64,000 nucleotides of DNA from Comamonadaceae bacterium (GCA_027483665.1 JAIXUC010000041.1:83228-147227); one strand, 5' to 3'; shown: positions 1-9,942, counted from the first letter of the stretch. A program made the numbers and translations. Notes: generated from the letters alone by a model not told the origin.

Positions 1-1020
1 AAGGCCAGCGGCCTGGATTTCTCGCGCCTTTTCATGCAGCCCAGCGTCCCGGCCGACGTGGCGCGGCATCACGTCGAAAACCAGGACCATGGCCTGCACA
101 AGAGCCTGGACAAGGTTCTGATCGAGAAGTCGCGCGCGGCCATCGAGCGCGGGGAGCGCGTGCAGTTCATGGAAGTGGCGCGCAACGTCAACCGGTCAGT
201 GGGCGCCATGCTGTCGGGCGCTGTCACCAAGGTGCACCCGCAAGGACTCCCGGACGACACGATCCGAATTCAACTGGAGGGGACCGGCGGACAGTCGTTT
301 GGTGCATTCCTGACACAGGGCATCACGCTCTATTTGATTGGCGACGCCAATGACTACACCGGCAAGGGCCTATCAGGCGGGCGGGTAGTCGTCAGACCGA
401 GCATCGACTTTCGCGGTGTATCCACCGACAACACCATCATCGGCAACACCGCTTTGTACGGCGCAACCACTGGCGAGGCTTTCTTCAGTGGCGTGGCTGG
501 AGAGCGCTTTGCAGTGCGCTTGTCGGGCGCCAGCGCGGTGGTCGAAGGCACCGGCGACCATGGTTGTGAGTACATGACCGGCGGCACTGTGGCCGTGCTG
601 GGGCGCACAGGCCGCAATTTCGCCGCCGGCATGAGCGGCGGCGTGGCCTACGTCTACGACGAAGACGGCCAGTTTTCCAAACGATGCAACACAGCCATGG
701 TGTCGCTGGAAAAGGTGCTGTTGGCTGCGGAACAAGAAGCGACAGTGCCGCGCGCAGTCTGGCACCGGGGGCAGGCCGACGAAGCTCAGCTTCGCCGCTT
801 GCTCGAAGACCACCACCGCTGGACTGGCAGCAAGCGCGCCCGTGATTTGCTGGATCACTGGGAATCGGCCAGAGGCAAGTTCGTGAAGGTGTTTCCCAAC
901 GAATACAAGCGGGCGCTGGGCGAAATGGCAATGGCTGCCAAAAAGGCAGACAAGGACCATAAAGACGGCAGCCCTGCCACGAAAACCTCAGCGAGGCGCG
1001 TGAAAAGCACGGCGCGCTGA
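1..1020 (+). CDS. gltB: Glutamate synthase large subunit, C-terminal part (5' end outside window)
   Basis: The reading frame is open from base 1, so this is the 3' end of a gene that starts upstream; an ATG at 34 is internal. The visible ~339 residues are the C-terminal beta-helix (GXGXG) domain of the large GOGAT subunit, with glycine-rich repeats such as [24 protein letters not shown] and [13 protein letters not shown]. The complete enzyme transfers the glutamine amide to 2-oxoglutarate; the amidotransferase and FMN/Fe-S domains lie outside the window. It is followed after 52 bp by gltD, the usual two-subunit operon. The tail ([12 protein letters not shown]...) is lysine-rich and poorly conserved. 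Confidence 0.95.
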   Translation, partial: KASGLDFSRLFMQPSVPADVARHHVENQDHGLHKSLDKVLIEKSRAAIERGERVQFMEVARNVNRSVGAMLSGAVTKVHPQGLPDDTIRIQLEGTGGQSFGAFLTQGITLYLIGDANDYTGKGLSGGRVVVRPSIDFRGVSTDNTIIGNTALYGATTGEAFFSGVAGERFAVRLSGASAVVEGTGDHGCEYMTGGTVAVLGRTGRNFAAGMSGGVAYVYDEDGQFSKRCNTAMVSLEKVLLAAEQEATVPRAVWHRGQADEAQLRRLLEDHHRWTGSKRARDLLDHWESARGKFVKVFPNEYKRALGEMAMAAKKADKDHKDGSPATKTSARRVKSTAR

Positions 1021-1072
1021 TGGCACGGCTCTAGTGCTCACCGTCACCACCTAACGAAGACGAAAGCTCAAC

Positions 1073-2539
1073 ATGGGAAAAGTCACTGGATTCATGGAGT
1101 ACGAGCGCATCGAGGAGGGCTATCAGCCAGTCGAGCAGCGCTTGAAAAACTACAAAGAATTCGTCATCACCCTGGACGACGCATCTGCAAAGCAACAAAG
1201 TGCCCGCTGCATGGACTGCGGCACGCCCTTTTGCAACAGCGGTTGCCCCGTCAACAACATCATTCCGGATTTCAACGAACTGGTGTTTCAAAGCGAGTGG
1301 AAGAACGCCATCGCGGTGCTGCACAGCACCAACAATTTCCCCGAATTCACGGGGCGCATTTGCCCAGCGCCTTGCGAGGCAGCATGCACGCTCAACGTGA
1401 ATGACGACGCGGTGGGCATCAAGTCAATCGAGCACGCCATCATCGACCGAGCCTGGGCCGAAGGTTGGGTGGTGCCGCAGCCGCCTCAGGTGAAAACCGG
1501 GAGAAAAGTCGCTGTTGTGGGTTCTGGCCCGGCAGGTATGGCGGCCGCACAGCAGCTGGCGCGCGCGGGTCACGACGTCACCGTGTTCGAGAAGAATGAC
1601 CGCGTGGGCGGGCTGCTGCGCTACGGCATTCCCGACTTCAAGATGGAGAAGACGCACATTGACCGGCGTGTGTCGCAAATGGAAGCCGAGGGCGTGCGCT
1701 TTAGAACGGGCGTCTTGGTCGGGAACTTGCCCGAAGGTACCAAGGTCACCAACCTCTCCCAAGAAACCATCACGCCCGATCAGCTCAAAGCCGAGTTTGA
1801 TGCCGTGCTGCTGACGGGGGGGTCGGAGCAATCGCGTGATTTGCCAGTGCCGGGCCGGGAACTCGACGGCGTGCACTTCGCCATGGAGTTTTTGCCGCAG
1901 CAAAACCAAGTGAATGCGGGAGACAAGCTCAAGGGCCAGATTCGCGCCGATGGCAAGCACGTGATCGTGATCGGCGGCGGTGACACCGGCAGCGACTGTG
2001 TGGGCACCAGCAATCGCCACGGAGCAGCCAGCGTGACCCAATTCGAGCTGATGCCCGAGCCCCCCGTCGAAGAAAACCGTCCCCTTACTTGGCCTTACTG
2101 GCCTACCAAGCTGCGCACCAGTTCGAGCCACGAAGAGGGTTGCGAGCGCGAGTTTTCTATTGCCACCAAAGCGTTCTTGGGGGACAAGGGCAAAGTGGTC
2201 GGGCTGCAGACGGTTCGGGTGGGCTGGAAAGACGGCAAGATGGCCGAGGTTGCTGGCAGCGAGCAGGTGCTCAAGGCCGACTTGGTGTTGCTGGCCATGG
2301 GGTTTGTCAGCCCCGTGGCTTCGGTGCTCGACGCTTTTGGTGTGGACAAGGATGCGCGTGGCAACGCCCGGGCTGGCACCGAAGACAAGGGCGCTTACCG
2401 CACCAACGTGCCTCAAGTGTTCGCAGCAGGCGACATGCGGCGAGGCCAATCATTGGTGGTGTGGGCTATCCGTGAGGGGCGCCAGGCTGCGCGAGCCGTG
2501 GACGAGCATCTCATGGGCAAAAGCGACCTTCCGCGTTAA
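1073..2539 (+). CDS. gltD: Glutamate synthase small subunit (NADPH-oxidising)
   Basis: 488 residues, full length for the family. It feeds NADPH electrons through FAD and Fe-S centres to GltB. Two N-terminal cysteine clusters that ligate the 4Fe-4S centres are visible (Cys46, 49, 54, 58 in [13 protein letters not shown]; Cys97, 101, 105 in CPAPCEAAC). The FAD-binding Rossmann loop [13 protein letters not shown] is near residue 150, a second nucleotide-binding loop [13 protein letters not shown] near 300, and the C-terminal FAD motif [15 protein letters not shown] near 450. It lies directly downstream of gltB. About 155 bp without a gene separate it from mlaF; that gap may hold the mla promoter, but no convincing boxes were seen. 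Confidence 0.97.
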   Translation: MGKVTGFMEYERIEEGYQPVEQRLKNYKEFVITLDDASAKQQSARCMDCGTPFCNSGCPVNNIIPDFNELVFQSEWKNAIAVLHSTNNFPEFTGRICPAPCEAACTLNVNDDAVGIKSIEHAIIDRAWAEGWVVPQPPQVKTGRKVAVVGSGPAGMAAAQQLARAGHDVTVFEKNDRVGGLLRYGIPDFKMEKTHIDRRVSQMEAEGVRFRTGVLVGNLPEGTKVTNLSQETITPDQLKAEFDAVLLTGGSEQSRDLPVPGRELDGVHFAMEFLPQQNQVNAGDKLKGQIRADGKHVIVIGGGDTGSDCVGTSNRHGAASVTQFELMPEPPVEENRPLTWPYWPTKLRTSSSHEEGCEREFSIATKAFLGDKGKVVGLQTVRVGWKDGKMAEVAGSEQVLKADLVLLAMGFVSPVASVLDAFGVDKDARGNARAGTEDKGAYRTNVPQVFAAGDMRRGQSLVVWAIREGRQAARAVDEHLMGKSDLPR

Positions 2540-2695
2540 GGCGGGCGTACGGCACGAGCACCCGCGGGGCGAGTCGCCGCAGACTGACAGCGCGCAATGC
2601 CCCTTTGGCGACGGGAGCCAAGCGCCTGAGTCAACAGGGTGTTCCCGTATCATCGCGCGCTCGCACCGGCGGCATTGTCCGGAGCGAGACGTTTG

Positions 2696-3529
2696 ATGAC
2701 CCCCTCCGCCTCCTCCCCACTCGTTGACATCAGCAATCTCTGCTTTGGCTACGGCAGCAGGCCGGTTCTCGATGGGATATCGCTGCAGGTTCCTCGAGGA
2801 AAAGTGACCGCGCTGATGGGTGCGTCGGGCGGCGGAAAAACCACTGTCCTGCGCCTGATTGGTGGGCAACTTCAGCCGCAATCTGGCAACCTGGTACTCA
2901 ATGGACAAGACATGTCCGGCGCCAGCCAAGATGTCTGGTATGCGGCTCGGCGGCGCATGGGCATGTTGTTTCAGTTTGGCGCTCTGTTCACAGACCTCAG
3001 CGTTTTCGATAACGTCGCCTTTCCACTGCGAGAGCACACCAACCTGCCCAGCGCCATGGTGCGCGACATCGTGCTCATGAAGCTCGATGCCGTCGGCTTG
3101 CGCGGGGCCCGCGACCTGATGCCCTCCGAGATATCAGGCGGCATGGCGCGCCGGGTTGCCCTCGCCAGGGCGATTGCCCTGGACCCAGAACTGGTGATGT
3201 ACGACGAACCCTTTGCGGGCTTGGACCCTATTTCGCTCGGTACCGCTGCACGACTGATTCGCCAACTCAACGACAACCTGGGCCTGACCACCCTCATCGT
3301 CTCCCACGATCTGGAAGAGACCTTTCGCATCGCCGATCAGGTGGTTGTTCTGGCTAACGGCAAGGTGGCCGCTCAGGGCACGCCGCAGGCCGTTCGTGAA
3401 AGCTCGGACCCGCTGGTTCACCAGTTTGTGAATGCGCTACCTGACGGCCCGGTGCGCTTTCACTATCCCGGCCCGGATGTGCGCGATGACTTCGGGCCGT
3501 CTGGCTCTAAAAAAAGGACTGGGCGATGA
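2696..3529 (+). CDS. mlaF: Phospholipid ABC transporter ATPase MlaF
   Basis: 277 residues from the ATG at 2696, which has a GGAG about 11 bases upstream; an in-frame GTG at 2639 would add 19 unconserved residues and was not preferred. Walker A is GASGGGKTT near residue 42, the signature is ISGGMARRVALAR, and Walker B is LVMYDEPFAGLD, followed by the switch histidine in VSHDLEE. As the cytoplasmic ATPase of the MlaFEDB inner-membrane complex it powers phospholipid movement that maintains outer-membrane asymmetry. Its stop overlaps the start of mlaE by 4 bases (ATGA), implying translational coupling. Confidence 0.95.
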   Translation: MTPSASSPLVDISNLCFGYGSRPVLDGISLQVPRGKVTALMGASGGGKTTVLRLIGGQLQPQSGNLVLNGQDMSGASQDVWYAARRRMGMLFQFGALFTDLSVFDNVAFPLREHTNLPSAMVRDIVLMKLDAVGLRGARDLMPSEISGGMARRVALARAIALDPELVMYDEPFAGLDPISLGTAARLIRQLNDNLGLTTLIVSHDLEETFRIADQVVVLANGKVAAQGTPQAVRESSDPLVHQFVNALPDGPVRFHYPGPDVRDDFGPSGSKKRTGR

Positions 3530-4308
3530 CCCCTTTTCGTCTGGCCGATTTGGGGTTTGCGGTGCGCCAGTGGTTGGCCGACGTGGGCTATGCCACACGA
3601 CTCCTGTGGGCCGTGCTGCGGCATTCGGGCTCTACGTTGCGTCGATTCGGCCTGGTGCGCGATCAAATCCATTTTCTCGGTAACCACTCACTGGCCATCA
3701 TCACCATTTCGGGCCTTTTCGTAGGCTTTGTTCTGGGACTGCAGGGCTACTACACCCTGCAGCGCTACGGCTCTTCGGAGGCTTTGGGTGTGCTGGTTGC
3801 GCTTTCCTTGGTGCGCGAACTCGGACCGGTCATCACGGCCTTGTTGTTTGCAGGCCGGGCTGGTACATCGCTCACGGCGGAAATTGGTCTGATGAAGGCC
3901 GGCGAGCAACTCAGTGCCATGGAAATGATGGCGGTAGACCCTGTGCAACGCGTTTTGGCGCCGCGTTTTTGGGGCGGCGTGATCGCCATGCCATTGTTGG
4001 CCGCGGTGTTCAGCGCGGTCGGCATCATCGGTGGCTGGGTCGTGGGTGTGGTAATGATTGGCGTGGACTCGGGCTCTTTCTGGAGCCAGATGCAAAGCGG
4101 CGTCGACGTGTGGAACGATGTCGGCAACGGCATCATCAAAAGCGTGGCTTTTGGGATCACGGTGACTTTCGTTGCGCTGCTTCAGGGTTATCGCGCCAAG
4201 CCGACGCCTGAAGGTGTTTCTCGCGCCACCACGCGCACGGTGGTCATGGCGTCTTTGGCAGTCTTGGCCATCGACTTTGTGCTGACCGCCATGATGTTCA
4301 GCATTTGA
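3526..4308 (+). CDS. mlaE: Phospholipid ABC transporter permease MlaE
   Basis: 260 residues with the multi-spanning hydrophobic profile of the MlaE/YrbE family. The family hallmark is visible as LGVLVALSLVRELGPVITA followed by AGRAGTSLTAEIGLMKAGEQ. It forms the membrane core that binds MlaD on the periplasmic side and MlaF in the cytoplasm. The start overlaps the mlaF stop. The mlaD gene follows after 37 bases. Confidence 0.96.
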   Translation: MTPFRLADLGFAVRQWLADVGYATRLLWAVLRHSGSTLRRFGLVRDQIHFLGNHSLAIITISGLFVGFVLGLQGYYTLQRYGSSEALGVLVALSLVRELGPVITALLFAGRAGTSLTAEIGLMKAGEQLSAMEMMAVDPVQRVLAPRFWGGVIAMPLLAAVFSAVGIIGGWVVGVVMIGVDSGSFWSQMQSGVDVWNDVGNGIIKSVAFGITVTFVALLQGYRAKPTPEGVSRATTRTVVMASLAVLAIDFVLTAMMFSI

Positions 4309-4345
4309 TGGTGGCAATCGGACGCAAGTCCATGAAAGGTGCGTG

Positions 4346-4861
4346 ATGCAACGCTCTGCGAAAGATGTTTGGGTTGGCTTGTTTGTGCTGCTCGGAGCCG
4401 CTGCCGTGCTGTTTCTGGCGCTGCAGTCGGCGAATTTGTTGAGTTTGAACTTTGACCCGGTCTACCGGGTCACAGCCCGCTTTGACAACATCGGTGGCCT
4501 GAAGGCCAAGTCGGCTGTGCGCAGCTCGGGCGTCGTGGTGGGGCGTGTCGAATCCATCGTCTTCGACGACAAAACGTTTCAGGCGCGTGTCACTTTGGCG
4601 TTGGAGCGGCGCTACACATTTCCCAAGGACAGCTCGCTGAAAATCTTGACCAGCGGCCTGCTCGGAGAACAATACGTTGGCATAGAGGCCGGTGCCGATG
4701 TGGCGAACTTGCAGACTGGTGACACCATCACCTCCACACAGTCCGCGGTGGTGCTGGAGAACCTGATCGGCCAGTTTTTATACAACCGCGCGGCCGACGG
4801 GGCGAACGGAGCGAGCGGAGCTAACGGAGCCAGCGGAGCCAGCGGAGCCAACGCCAAGTGA
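4346..4861 (+). CDS. mlaD: MCE-domain phospholipid-binding protein MlaD
   Basis: 171 residues. The ATG at 4346 has GAAAGG six bases upstream; a GTG immediately before it (4343) is an alternative. One N-terminal membrane anchor (GLFVLLGAAAVLFLAL) is followed by an MCE domain (YRVTARFDNIGGLKAKSAVR...GVVVGRVESI). MlaD hexamers form the periplasmic lipid-binding ring of the Mla complex. The C-terminal ~20 residues are a repetitive Gly-Ala-Asn/Ser tail encoded by 9-bp tandem repeats. The stop overlaps the GTG of mlaA. Confidence 0.93.
   Translation: MQRSAKDVWVGLFVLLGAAAVLFLALQSANLLSLNFDPVYRVTARFDNIGGLKAKSAVRSSGVVVGRVESIVFDDKTFQARVTLALERRYTFPKDSSLKILTSGLLGEQYVGIEAGADVANLQTGDTITSTQSAVVLENLIGQFLYNRAADGANGASGANGASGASGANAK
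4799..4852 (+). repeat. 9-bp tandem repeat at the 3' end of mlaD
   Basis: Six consecutive 9-bp units of the form GGAGCNARC run in the mlaD frame and encode a Gly-Ala-Asn/Ser repeat. Units at 4826-4834 and 4835-4843 are identical; the others differ at one to three bases. Because the unit is a multiple of three, copy-number changes by slippage would lengthen or shorten the MlaD tail without a frameshift. Confidence 0.85.
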
Positions 4862-5634
4862 GCGAATTCATGACTTTCTCAACCCGTGCTTTTCCCAGCT
4901 CGCTGGGTCGCCTGCCTTACTCGGCGGCGCTGTTGTCTTGTGTGCTGATGTTGGGTGGTTGCGCTTCCGTTGCTCAACCCCATTCACAGGACCCTCTGGA
5001 GTCATTCAACAGGGGCGTCTACAACTTCAATGACGGCCTGGATCAGGCGCTGATCAAGCCTGTGGCAGAGGCTTATGTAGCAGTCACTCCTTCGCCAGTC
5101 CGAACTGGTGTGGGTAACTTCTTCAGCAACCTCGGGGACATCTGGACGTTCGCCAACAGCCTGATGCAGTTCAAGGGGCGGGTGGCGGCTGAAACCGCTA
5201 TACGGTTTTCAGTCAACACCACCTGGGGGCTGGGTGGCTTGCTGGACATCGCGACGCAAGCAGGAATTCCAAAGCATCGTGAAGATTTCGGCCAGACGCT
5301 TGGTTTTTGGGGTGTGCCTGCGGGTCCATACCTCGTCTTGCCCGTACTCGGCCCTTCGACTGTTCGCGATACCGCCGCTCTGACCGTGGATGCTCAGGGC
5401 AACGTCGTCACTCAAGGCGTCGATCACGTTTCGACTCGCAACAGCCTGAGCACGCTCAATTTGGTCAATTCCCGAGCAGAGTTTTTGAATGCTGGTCGCT
5501 TGGTGGAAGAGGCCGCCATCGATAAGTACAGCTTCACCCGGGACGTGTTCCTGCAGCGTCGCCAAAGTCAGGTCTATGACGGCGATCCGCCCGATGTGGC
5601 TGAGCCTCAAGACCCGGAACCCACCAAGCCCTGA
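4858..5634 (+). CDS. mlaA: Outer-membrane lipoprotein MlaA (VacJ)
   Basis: 258 residues from GTG 4858, which overlaps the mlaD stop; ATG 4870 is an equally plausible start. A signal peptide ends in the lipobox MLGGCASV. The MlaA body is clear: DPLESFNRGVYNFNDGLDQ, VRTGVGNFFSNLGDIWTFANS, and the later GLPR-like region LGFWGVPAGPYLVLPVLGPS. In the family it forms a channel in the outer membrane that pulls mislocalised phospholipids from the outer leaflet and passes them to MlaC. In E. coli mlaA sits elsewhere, but here it is inside the operon between mlaD and mlaC. Confidence 0.93.
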   Translation: MSEFMTFSTRAFPSSLGRLPYSAALLSCVLMLGGCASVAQPHSQDPLESFNRGVYNFNDGLDQALIKPVAEAYVAVTPSPVRTGVGNFFSNLGDIWTFANSLMQFKGRVAAETAIRFSVNTTWGLGGLLDIATQAGIPKHREDFGQTLGFWGVPAGPYLVLPVLGPSTVRDTAALTVDAQGNVVTQGVDHVSTRNSLSTLNLVNSRAEFLNAGRLVEEAAIDKYSFTRDVFLQRRQSQVYDGDPPDVAEPQDPEPTKP

Positions 5635-5690
5635 CCAAACGCTGGGCACAGCATGGGCTGGCATGATCAGCCAGCAATAGGAACTTCCAT

Positions 5691-6344
5691 ATGAACAGAA
5701 AACGTTTTGCCCGCTTGTTGACTTTCACGATCGTGAGCGCTTGGATCGGAACAATGGCCATCTTGCCTCAGGCGCACGCGGCTGAAGAAGCTCCGGACGC
5801 ATTGGTGAAACGGTTGTCCGAGGAGGTGCTAAATGCGATCAAGGCTGACAAAAGCATCAAGGCCGGCGACGTGCAACCGGTCGTCGCACTGGTCGACCAG
5901 AAGATCTTGCCCAACCTTAACTTTCAACGCATGACGGCCTCTGCTGTGGGCCCGGCATGGCGGCAAGCGACGCCCGAGCAGCGGCAGCGACTTCAAGAGG
6001 AATTCAAGATTCTGTTGGTTCGCACTTATGCCGGAGCGCTGGCTCAGGTGACAGACCAGACCATCGTGGTGCGGCCGCTGCGTTCTGCGCCGACTGACAC
6101 CGAGGTGATTGTTCGCTCCGAAATTCGTGGGCGAGGAGAACCTGTGCAGTTGGACTACCGCTTGGAGAAGACGCCTGGCCAAGGCGCCGGCTGGCGGATC
6201 TTCAACCTCAATGTGCTGGGGGTGTGGTTGGTCGACACCTACCGCAGTCAGTTTGCTGCAGAAATCAATGCGCGCGGCATTGATGGACTCATCAACACAC
6301 TGGCTGAGCGCAACAAATCCAACAGCACACCCCGAAAGGGTTGA
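5691..6344 (+). CDS. mlaC: Periplasmic phospholipid-binding protein MlaC
   Basis: 217 residues. A cleavable signal peptide (hydrophobic stretch ending PQAHAAEE) precedes the MlaC/Tol-Toc Ttg2 domain: LPNLNFQRMTASAVGPAWR, then KILLVRTYAGALAQ, and the closing VNVLGVWLVDTYRSQFAAEI. It ferries lipid between MlaA at the outer membrane and MlaD at the inner membrane. The 56-base gap after mlaA contains an imperfect inverted repeat (GCTGG/CCAGC, about 5658-5676) of unknown meaning. Its stop codon shares one base with the mlaB start. Confidence 0.93.
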   Translation: MNRKRFARLLTFTIVSAWIGTMAILPQAHAAEEAPDALVKRLSEEVLNAIKADKSIKAGDVQPVVALVDQKILPNLNFQRMTASAVGPAWRQATPEQRQRLQEEFKILLVRTYAGALAQVTDQTIVVRPLRSAPTDTEVIVRSEIRGRGEPVQLDYRLEKTPGQGAGWRIFNLNVLGVWLVDTYRSQFAAEINARGIDGLINTLAERNKSNSTPRKG

Positions 6345-6631
6345 TGGCGATGACTGCCTACAGACTTCCGCAGGTGCTCACGCATGACCTTGCTGCAGAA
6401 GTCATGGCGCAGAGTCGCAGCGCGCTGATGTCTCAGCAATCCCAGACATGGGTGCTGGATGCCAGCCTTCTTGATCAGTTTGATTCCTCGGCTTTGGCGG
6501 TGCTCCTGGGCCTCCGGCGATTCGCGCTGGAGTCCAAGGCCGAGCTGCAAGTGCAGGGCGCGCCACAGCGTTTGACCCAGCTGGCCGGCCTTTACGGTGT
6601 CGCTGGCCTGTTGCATCTGACCTCGCACTGA
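6344..6631 (+). CDS. mlaB: STAS-domain subunit MlaB
   Basis: 95 residues from ATG 6344, preceded by CGAAAGGG; ATG 6350 is an alternative. The STAS fold is recognisable from the core WVLDASLLDQFDSSALAVLLGLRRFA, including the Asp-Ser-Ser-Ala motif used for contact with the ATPase. In the family MlaB binds MlaF and is needed for assembly and activity of the complex. It closes the mla cassette; a new start follows after 53 bases. Confidence 0.88.
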   Translation: MAMTAYRLPQVLTHDLAAEVMAQSRSALMSQQSQTWVLDASLLDQFDSSALAVLLGLRRFALESKAELQVQGAPQRLTQLAGLYGVAGLLHLTSH

Positions 6632-6684
6632 GCTCTTGTCACACCGGTCGGGTTTTGGGCCCTGGCCTAAACTCTCTGGTCTTT

Positions 6685-7659
6685 ATGTCAGCTGTTTCCT
6701 TTCAATCGGTCTCCAAGGTTTACGCGTCATCCAAGTCTTCGGTGCGAGCTTTGGATCAGGTGAGTTTCACCATCGAGGAAGGCGAGTTCTTCGGTTTACT
6801 CGGGCCCAACGGTGCCGGGAAGACCAGCCTCATCAGCATCTTGGCTGGCCTGTCGCGTGCCAGCAGCGGACGCATCAGCGTCTTGGGCCACGATGTGGTG
6901 GACGACTATGTCCAAGCTAGGCGCAGCCTGGGTATCGTGCCGCAAGAGTTGGTATTCGATCCTTTTTTCAATGTGCGCGAGACCCTGCGTATCCAGTCGG
7001 GCTACTTTGGCATCCAAAACAATGACGATTGGATCGACGAGCTCCTCAGCAGCTTGGGCTTGTCTGACAAAGCCAGTGCGAATATGCGTCAACTCTCCGG
7101 TGGCATGAAGCGGCGCGTTTTGGTGGCCCAGGCTTTGGTCCACAAGCCCCCCGTGATCGTCCTTGACGAGCCCACTGCTGGCGTCGATGTGGAGCTGCGT
7201 CAAACGTTGTGGCAGTTTGTGGCTCGGCTCAACCGCGAGGGGCACACGGTGCTGCTGACCACGCACTACCTTGAGGAAGCCGAGGCCTTGTGCCAGCGCA
7301 TTGCCATGTTGAAAGAGGGGCGGGTTGTGGCGCTGGCGCCTACGAGCGAGTTGCTCAGTACTGCGGCGCCTTCCGTGTTGCGCTTTAAGCTTGATGCAGA
7401 ACTACCTGCTGAATTGGCGCAACGGGCGCGCATCACTGGCCGAATCGTGCAGCTTCCGGCCCAAGACGCTGCGGACATCGAACGCTGCCTTGGGGTCCTT
7501 CGACAAGCGGGCTTGCACGCACAAGATGTTGAAATTCGAAAGGCCGATCTGGAGGATGTGTTCTTGTCGCTCATGGCGACCAAGTCCCCGCCCCAGTCTT
7601 TGGGCGGCGCTTCTATGTCTGCGCGCGCAGACAAGTCCGCCGCGGAGACCGCGCCATGA
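6685..7659 (+). CDS. ABC-2 type exporter ATP-binding protein (YadG/NodI-like)
   Basis: 324 residues from ATG 6685; an upstream TTG at 6655 adds only unconserved residues. Walker A is GLLGPNGAGKTSLI, the signature is QLSGGMKRRVLVAQALV, and Walker B is VIVLDEPTAGVD, followed by LLTTHYLEEAE typical of the ABC-2 exporter class. A ~80-residue C-terminal extension follows the ATPase domain. The stop overlaps the permease start by 4 bases (ATGA). The substrate is unknown. Its position between mlaB and ibaG is characteristic of Burkholderiales and suggests an envelope role, which is inference. Confidence 0.9.
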   Translation: MSAVSFQSVSKVYASSKSSVRALDQVSFTIEEGEFFGLLGPNGAGKTSLISILAGLSRASSGRISVLGHDVVDDYVQARRSLGIVPQELVFDPFFNVRETLRIQSGYFGIQNNDDWIDELLSSLGLSDKASANMRQLSGGMKRRVLVAQALVHKPPVIVLDEPTAGVDVELRQTLWQFVARLNREGHTVLLTTHYLEEAEALCQRIAMLKEGRVVALAPTSELLSTAAPSVLRFKLDAELPAELAQRARITGRIVQLPAQDAADIERCLGVLRQAGLHAQDVEIRKADLEDVFLSLMATKSPPQSLGGASMSARADKSAAETAP

Positions 7660-8411
7660 CTGGCTGGCAGACGTTGCTCTACAAGGAAGTTTTGCGCTTT
7701 TGGAAAGTGAGTTTCCAGACCATCGCTGCTCCTGTGCTGACCGCCGTCTTGTACATGCTCATCTTCGGCCACGTGCTCGAGGACCACGTGCAAGTGTTTG
7801 AGCAAGTGAGCTACACCGCTTTTCTGGTGCCTGGGCTGGTCATGATGAGCGTGCTGCAAAACGCCTTTGCCAACAGTTCCTCTTCGCTGATTCAGAGCAA
7901 GATCATGGGCAACCTGGTTTTCTTGCTGCTGACCCCGCTGTCGCACCGCAGCTGGTTTGTGGCTTACGTGGGGTCGTCCATGGTCCGAGGCTTAGCCGTT
8001 GGCTTGGGCGTTTTTGCTGTCACCGCCTGGTTTGGCCGACCTTCGTATGCAGCGCCTTTGTGGATCATCGCCTTCGCCTTGATGGGTGCTGCCCTGATGG
8101 GCGCCCTGGGTCTGATCGCCGGCCTTTGGGCTGAGAAATTTGACCAGTTGGCTGGCTTTCAGAACTTCATCATCATGCCGATGACGTTTTTGAGTGGTGT
8201 TTTTTATTCGATTCACTCGCTGCCTGCGGTTTGGCAGACCATCAGCCACCTCAACCCGTTTTTCTACATGATCGACGGCTTTCGCTATGGTTTTTTTGGC
8301 GCAAGCGATGTGTCGCCCTGGCTCAGCCTGGCGGTCGTGGCCAGCGCACTCGCCGGGGTTGCGGCGCTGGCCCTGCACCTGCTGCGCACGGGCTACAAGA
8401 TCAGAAACTGA
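7656..8411 (+). CDS. ABC-2 type exporter permease (YadH/NodJ-like)
   Basis: 251 residues with about six hydrophobic segments. The ABC-2 permease signature is visible in the C-terminal half: FQNFIIMPMTFLSGVFYSIHSLP followed by HLNPFFYMIDGFRYGF. It pairs with the ATPase encoded immediately upstream (4-base overlap) to form an exporter of unknown substrate. ibaG starts 10 bases downstream. Confidence 0.9.
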   Translation: MTGWQTLLYKEVLRFWKVSFQTIAAPVLTAVLYMLIFGHVLEDHVQVFEQVSYTAFLVPGLVMMSVLQNAFANSSSSLIQSKIMGNLVFLLLTPLSHRSWFVAYVGSSMVRGLAVGLGVFAVTAWFGRPSYAAPLWIIAFALMGAALMGALGLIAGLWAEKFDQLAGFQNFIIMPMTFLSGVFYSIHSLPAVWQTISHLNPFFYMIDGFRYGFFGASDVSPWLSLAVVASALAGVAALALHLLRTGYKIRN

Positions 8412-8421
8412 AACTCACAGC

Positions 8422-8664
8422 ATGACTGCCGAAGAACTCACCGACATCATCCGCGCCGGCCTTCCTTGCGAACACATTGCGCTGGACGGGGACGGGCGTC
8501 ACTGGTACGCCACGATCGTCTCTGAATCCTTCGAGGGGCGTCGCCTGGTGCAACGCCATCAGCAGGTGTACGCCACCTTGGGACACAAGATGCACACCGA
8601 CGAAGTGCACGCGCTGTCCATGAAGACCTTCACGCCTGCCGAGTGGGCTGCACAGCCGCGCTGA
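8422..8664 (+). CDS. ibaG: BolA family protein IbaG
   Basis: 80 residues from the ATG at 8422. The BolA-like KH fold is apparent: GDGRHWYATIVSESFEGRRLVQRHQQVY followed by MHTDEVHALSMKTFTPAEW. BolA proteins partner monothiol glutaredoxins in Fe-S trafficking. The position between the mla block and murA matches E. coli ibaG. Only 12 bases separate it from murA. Confidence 0.92.
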   Translation: MTAEELTDIIRAGLPCEHIALDGDGRHWYATIVSESFEGRRLVQRHQQVYATLGHKMHTDEVHALSMKTFTPAEWAAQPR

Positions 8665-8676
8665 GAACGGACTCTT

Positions 8677-9942
8677 ATGGACAAGCTTTTGATTCGTGGC
8701 GGGCGCACCCTGGCTGGAGAGGTGCAGGTATCGGGTGCCAAGAACGCTGCGCTGCCTCAGTTGTGTGCAGCCTTGTTAACGGCTCAGCCGGTGCGCTTGC
8801 GCAACGTGCCACATTTGCAAGACGTGGCCACGATGATGAAGCTGATCCGAAACATGGGGGTGGCCGCCGAGCGGGACGCATCGGGTGATGTGCTGCTCGA
8901 CGCAGGCAAGCTCAGCTCGCCCGAGGCACCCTACGAGCTGGTGAAAACCATGCGCGCCTCGGTGCTGGCCCTGGGGCCGCTGCTGGCGCGCTTCGGCGAG
9001 GCCACTGTGTCTTTACCGGGTGGCTGTGCGATTGGTTCACGCCCGGTTGACCAGCACATCAAAGGCCTGCAGGCGATGGGCGCAGACATTCGCGTCGAGC
9101 ACGGATACATGATCGCGCGTCTGACCGAAGGCAGGGCCCGCCTGCGGGGCGCGCGCATCACGACCGATATGGTCACTGTGACCGGCACCGAGAATTTCTT
9201 GATGGCCGCTTGTTTGGCCGAAGGCGAGACGGTGCTGGAGAACGCCGCCCAGGAGCCTGAGATTCCTGATTTGGCAGAGATGCTGATTGCCATGGGAGCG
9301 CACATTGAAGGCCACGGCAGCAGCCGCATCCGCATCGAAGGTGTCCAAGCCTTGCAAGGTTGTACGCATCAGGTCGTGGCTGACCGCATCGAGGCTGGTA
9401 CCTTCCTGTGTGCCGTGGCTGCCACGGGCGGTGATGTGTTGCTGCGTCATGGACGGGCGGACCACTTGGACGCAGTCATCGAAAAGCTCCGAGAGGCGGG
9501 CGCAGAGGTGCTGGCAGTTCCCGAAGGAATCCGGGTGCGGGCATCAGGCCGACTCCAGGCAGTGGGCTTTCGCACCACGGAGTACCCCGGATTTCCAACC
9601 GATATGCAGGCGCAGTTCATGGCGCTCAACTGCGTGGCGCAAGGCACCAGCACCGTGACCGAAACCATTTTTGAAAACCGCTTCATGCACGTCAATGAAC
9701 TGGTCCGCTTGGGCGCCCGCATCCAGATCGACGGCAAGGTGGCTGTGGTCGAAGGCGTGGAGCGCCTCTCGGGTGCGACCGTCATGGCCACCGACCTGCG
9801 TGCATCGGCTTCGCTCGTGATCGCTGGCTTGATCGCACAAGGCAACACTGTGGTGGACCGCATCTACCACCTGGATCGGGGTTACGACCGCATGGAAGCC
9901 AAGCTGGCAGCACTGGGCGCGGACATCGAAAGGATCAAGTGA
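8677..9942 (+). CDS. murA: UDP-N-acetylglucosamine 1-carboxyvinyltransferase
   Basis: 421 residues, the standard length. It transfers enolpyruvate from PEP to UDP-GlcNAc, the first committed step of peptidoglycan synthesis. Lys22-Asn23 (SGAKNAALP) and the catalytic Cys117 in [15 protein letters not shown] are present, so the fosfomycin-target cysteine is not replaced. The later motif [14 protein letters not shown] is intact. The last codons overlap the GTG start of hisG by 4 bases, linking cell-wall and histidine genes in one transcription unit. Confidence 0.97.
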   Translation: MDKLLIRGGRTLAGEVQVSGAKNAALPQLCAALLTAQPVRLRNVPHLQDVATMMKLIRNMGVAAERDASGDVLLDAGKLSSPEAPYELVKTMRASVLALGPLLARFGEATVSLPGGCAIGSRPVDQHIKGLQAMGADIRVEHGYMIARLTEGRARLRGARITTDMVTVTGTENFLMAACLAEGETVLENAAQEPEIPDLAEMLIAMGAHIEGHGSSRIRIEGVQALQGCTHQVVADRIEAGTFLCAVAATGGDVLLRHGRADHLDAVIEKLREAGAEVLAVPEGIRVRASGRLQAVGFRTTEYPGFPTDMQAQFMALNCVAQGTSTVTETIFENRFMHVNELVRLGARIQIDGKVAVVEGVERLSGATVMATDLRASASLVIAGLIAQGNTVVDRIYHLDRGYDRMEAKLAALGADIERIK

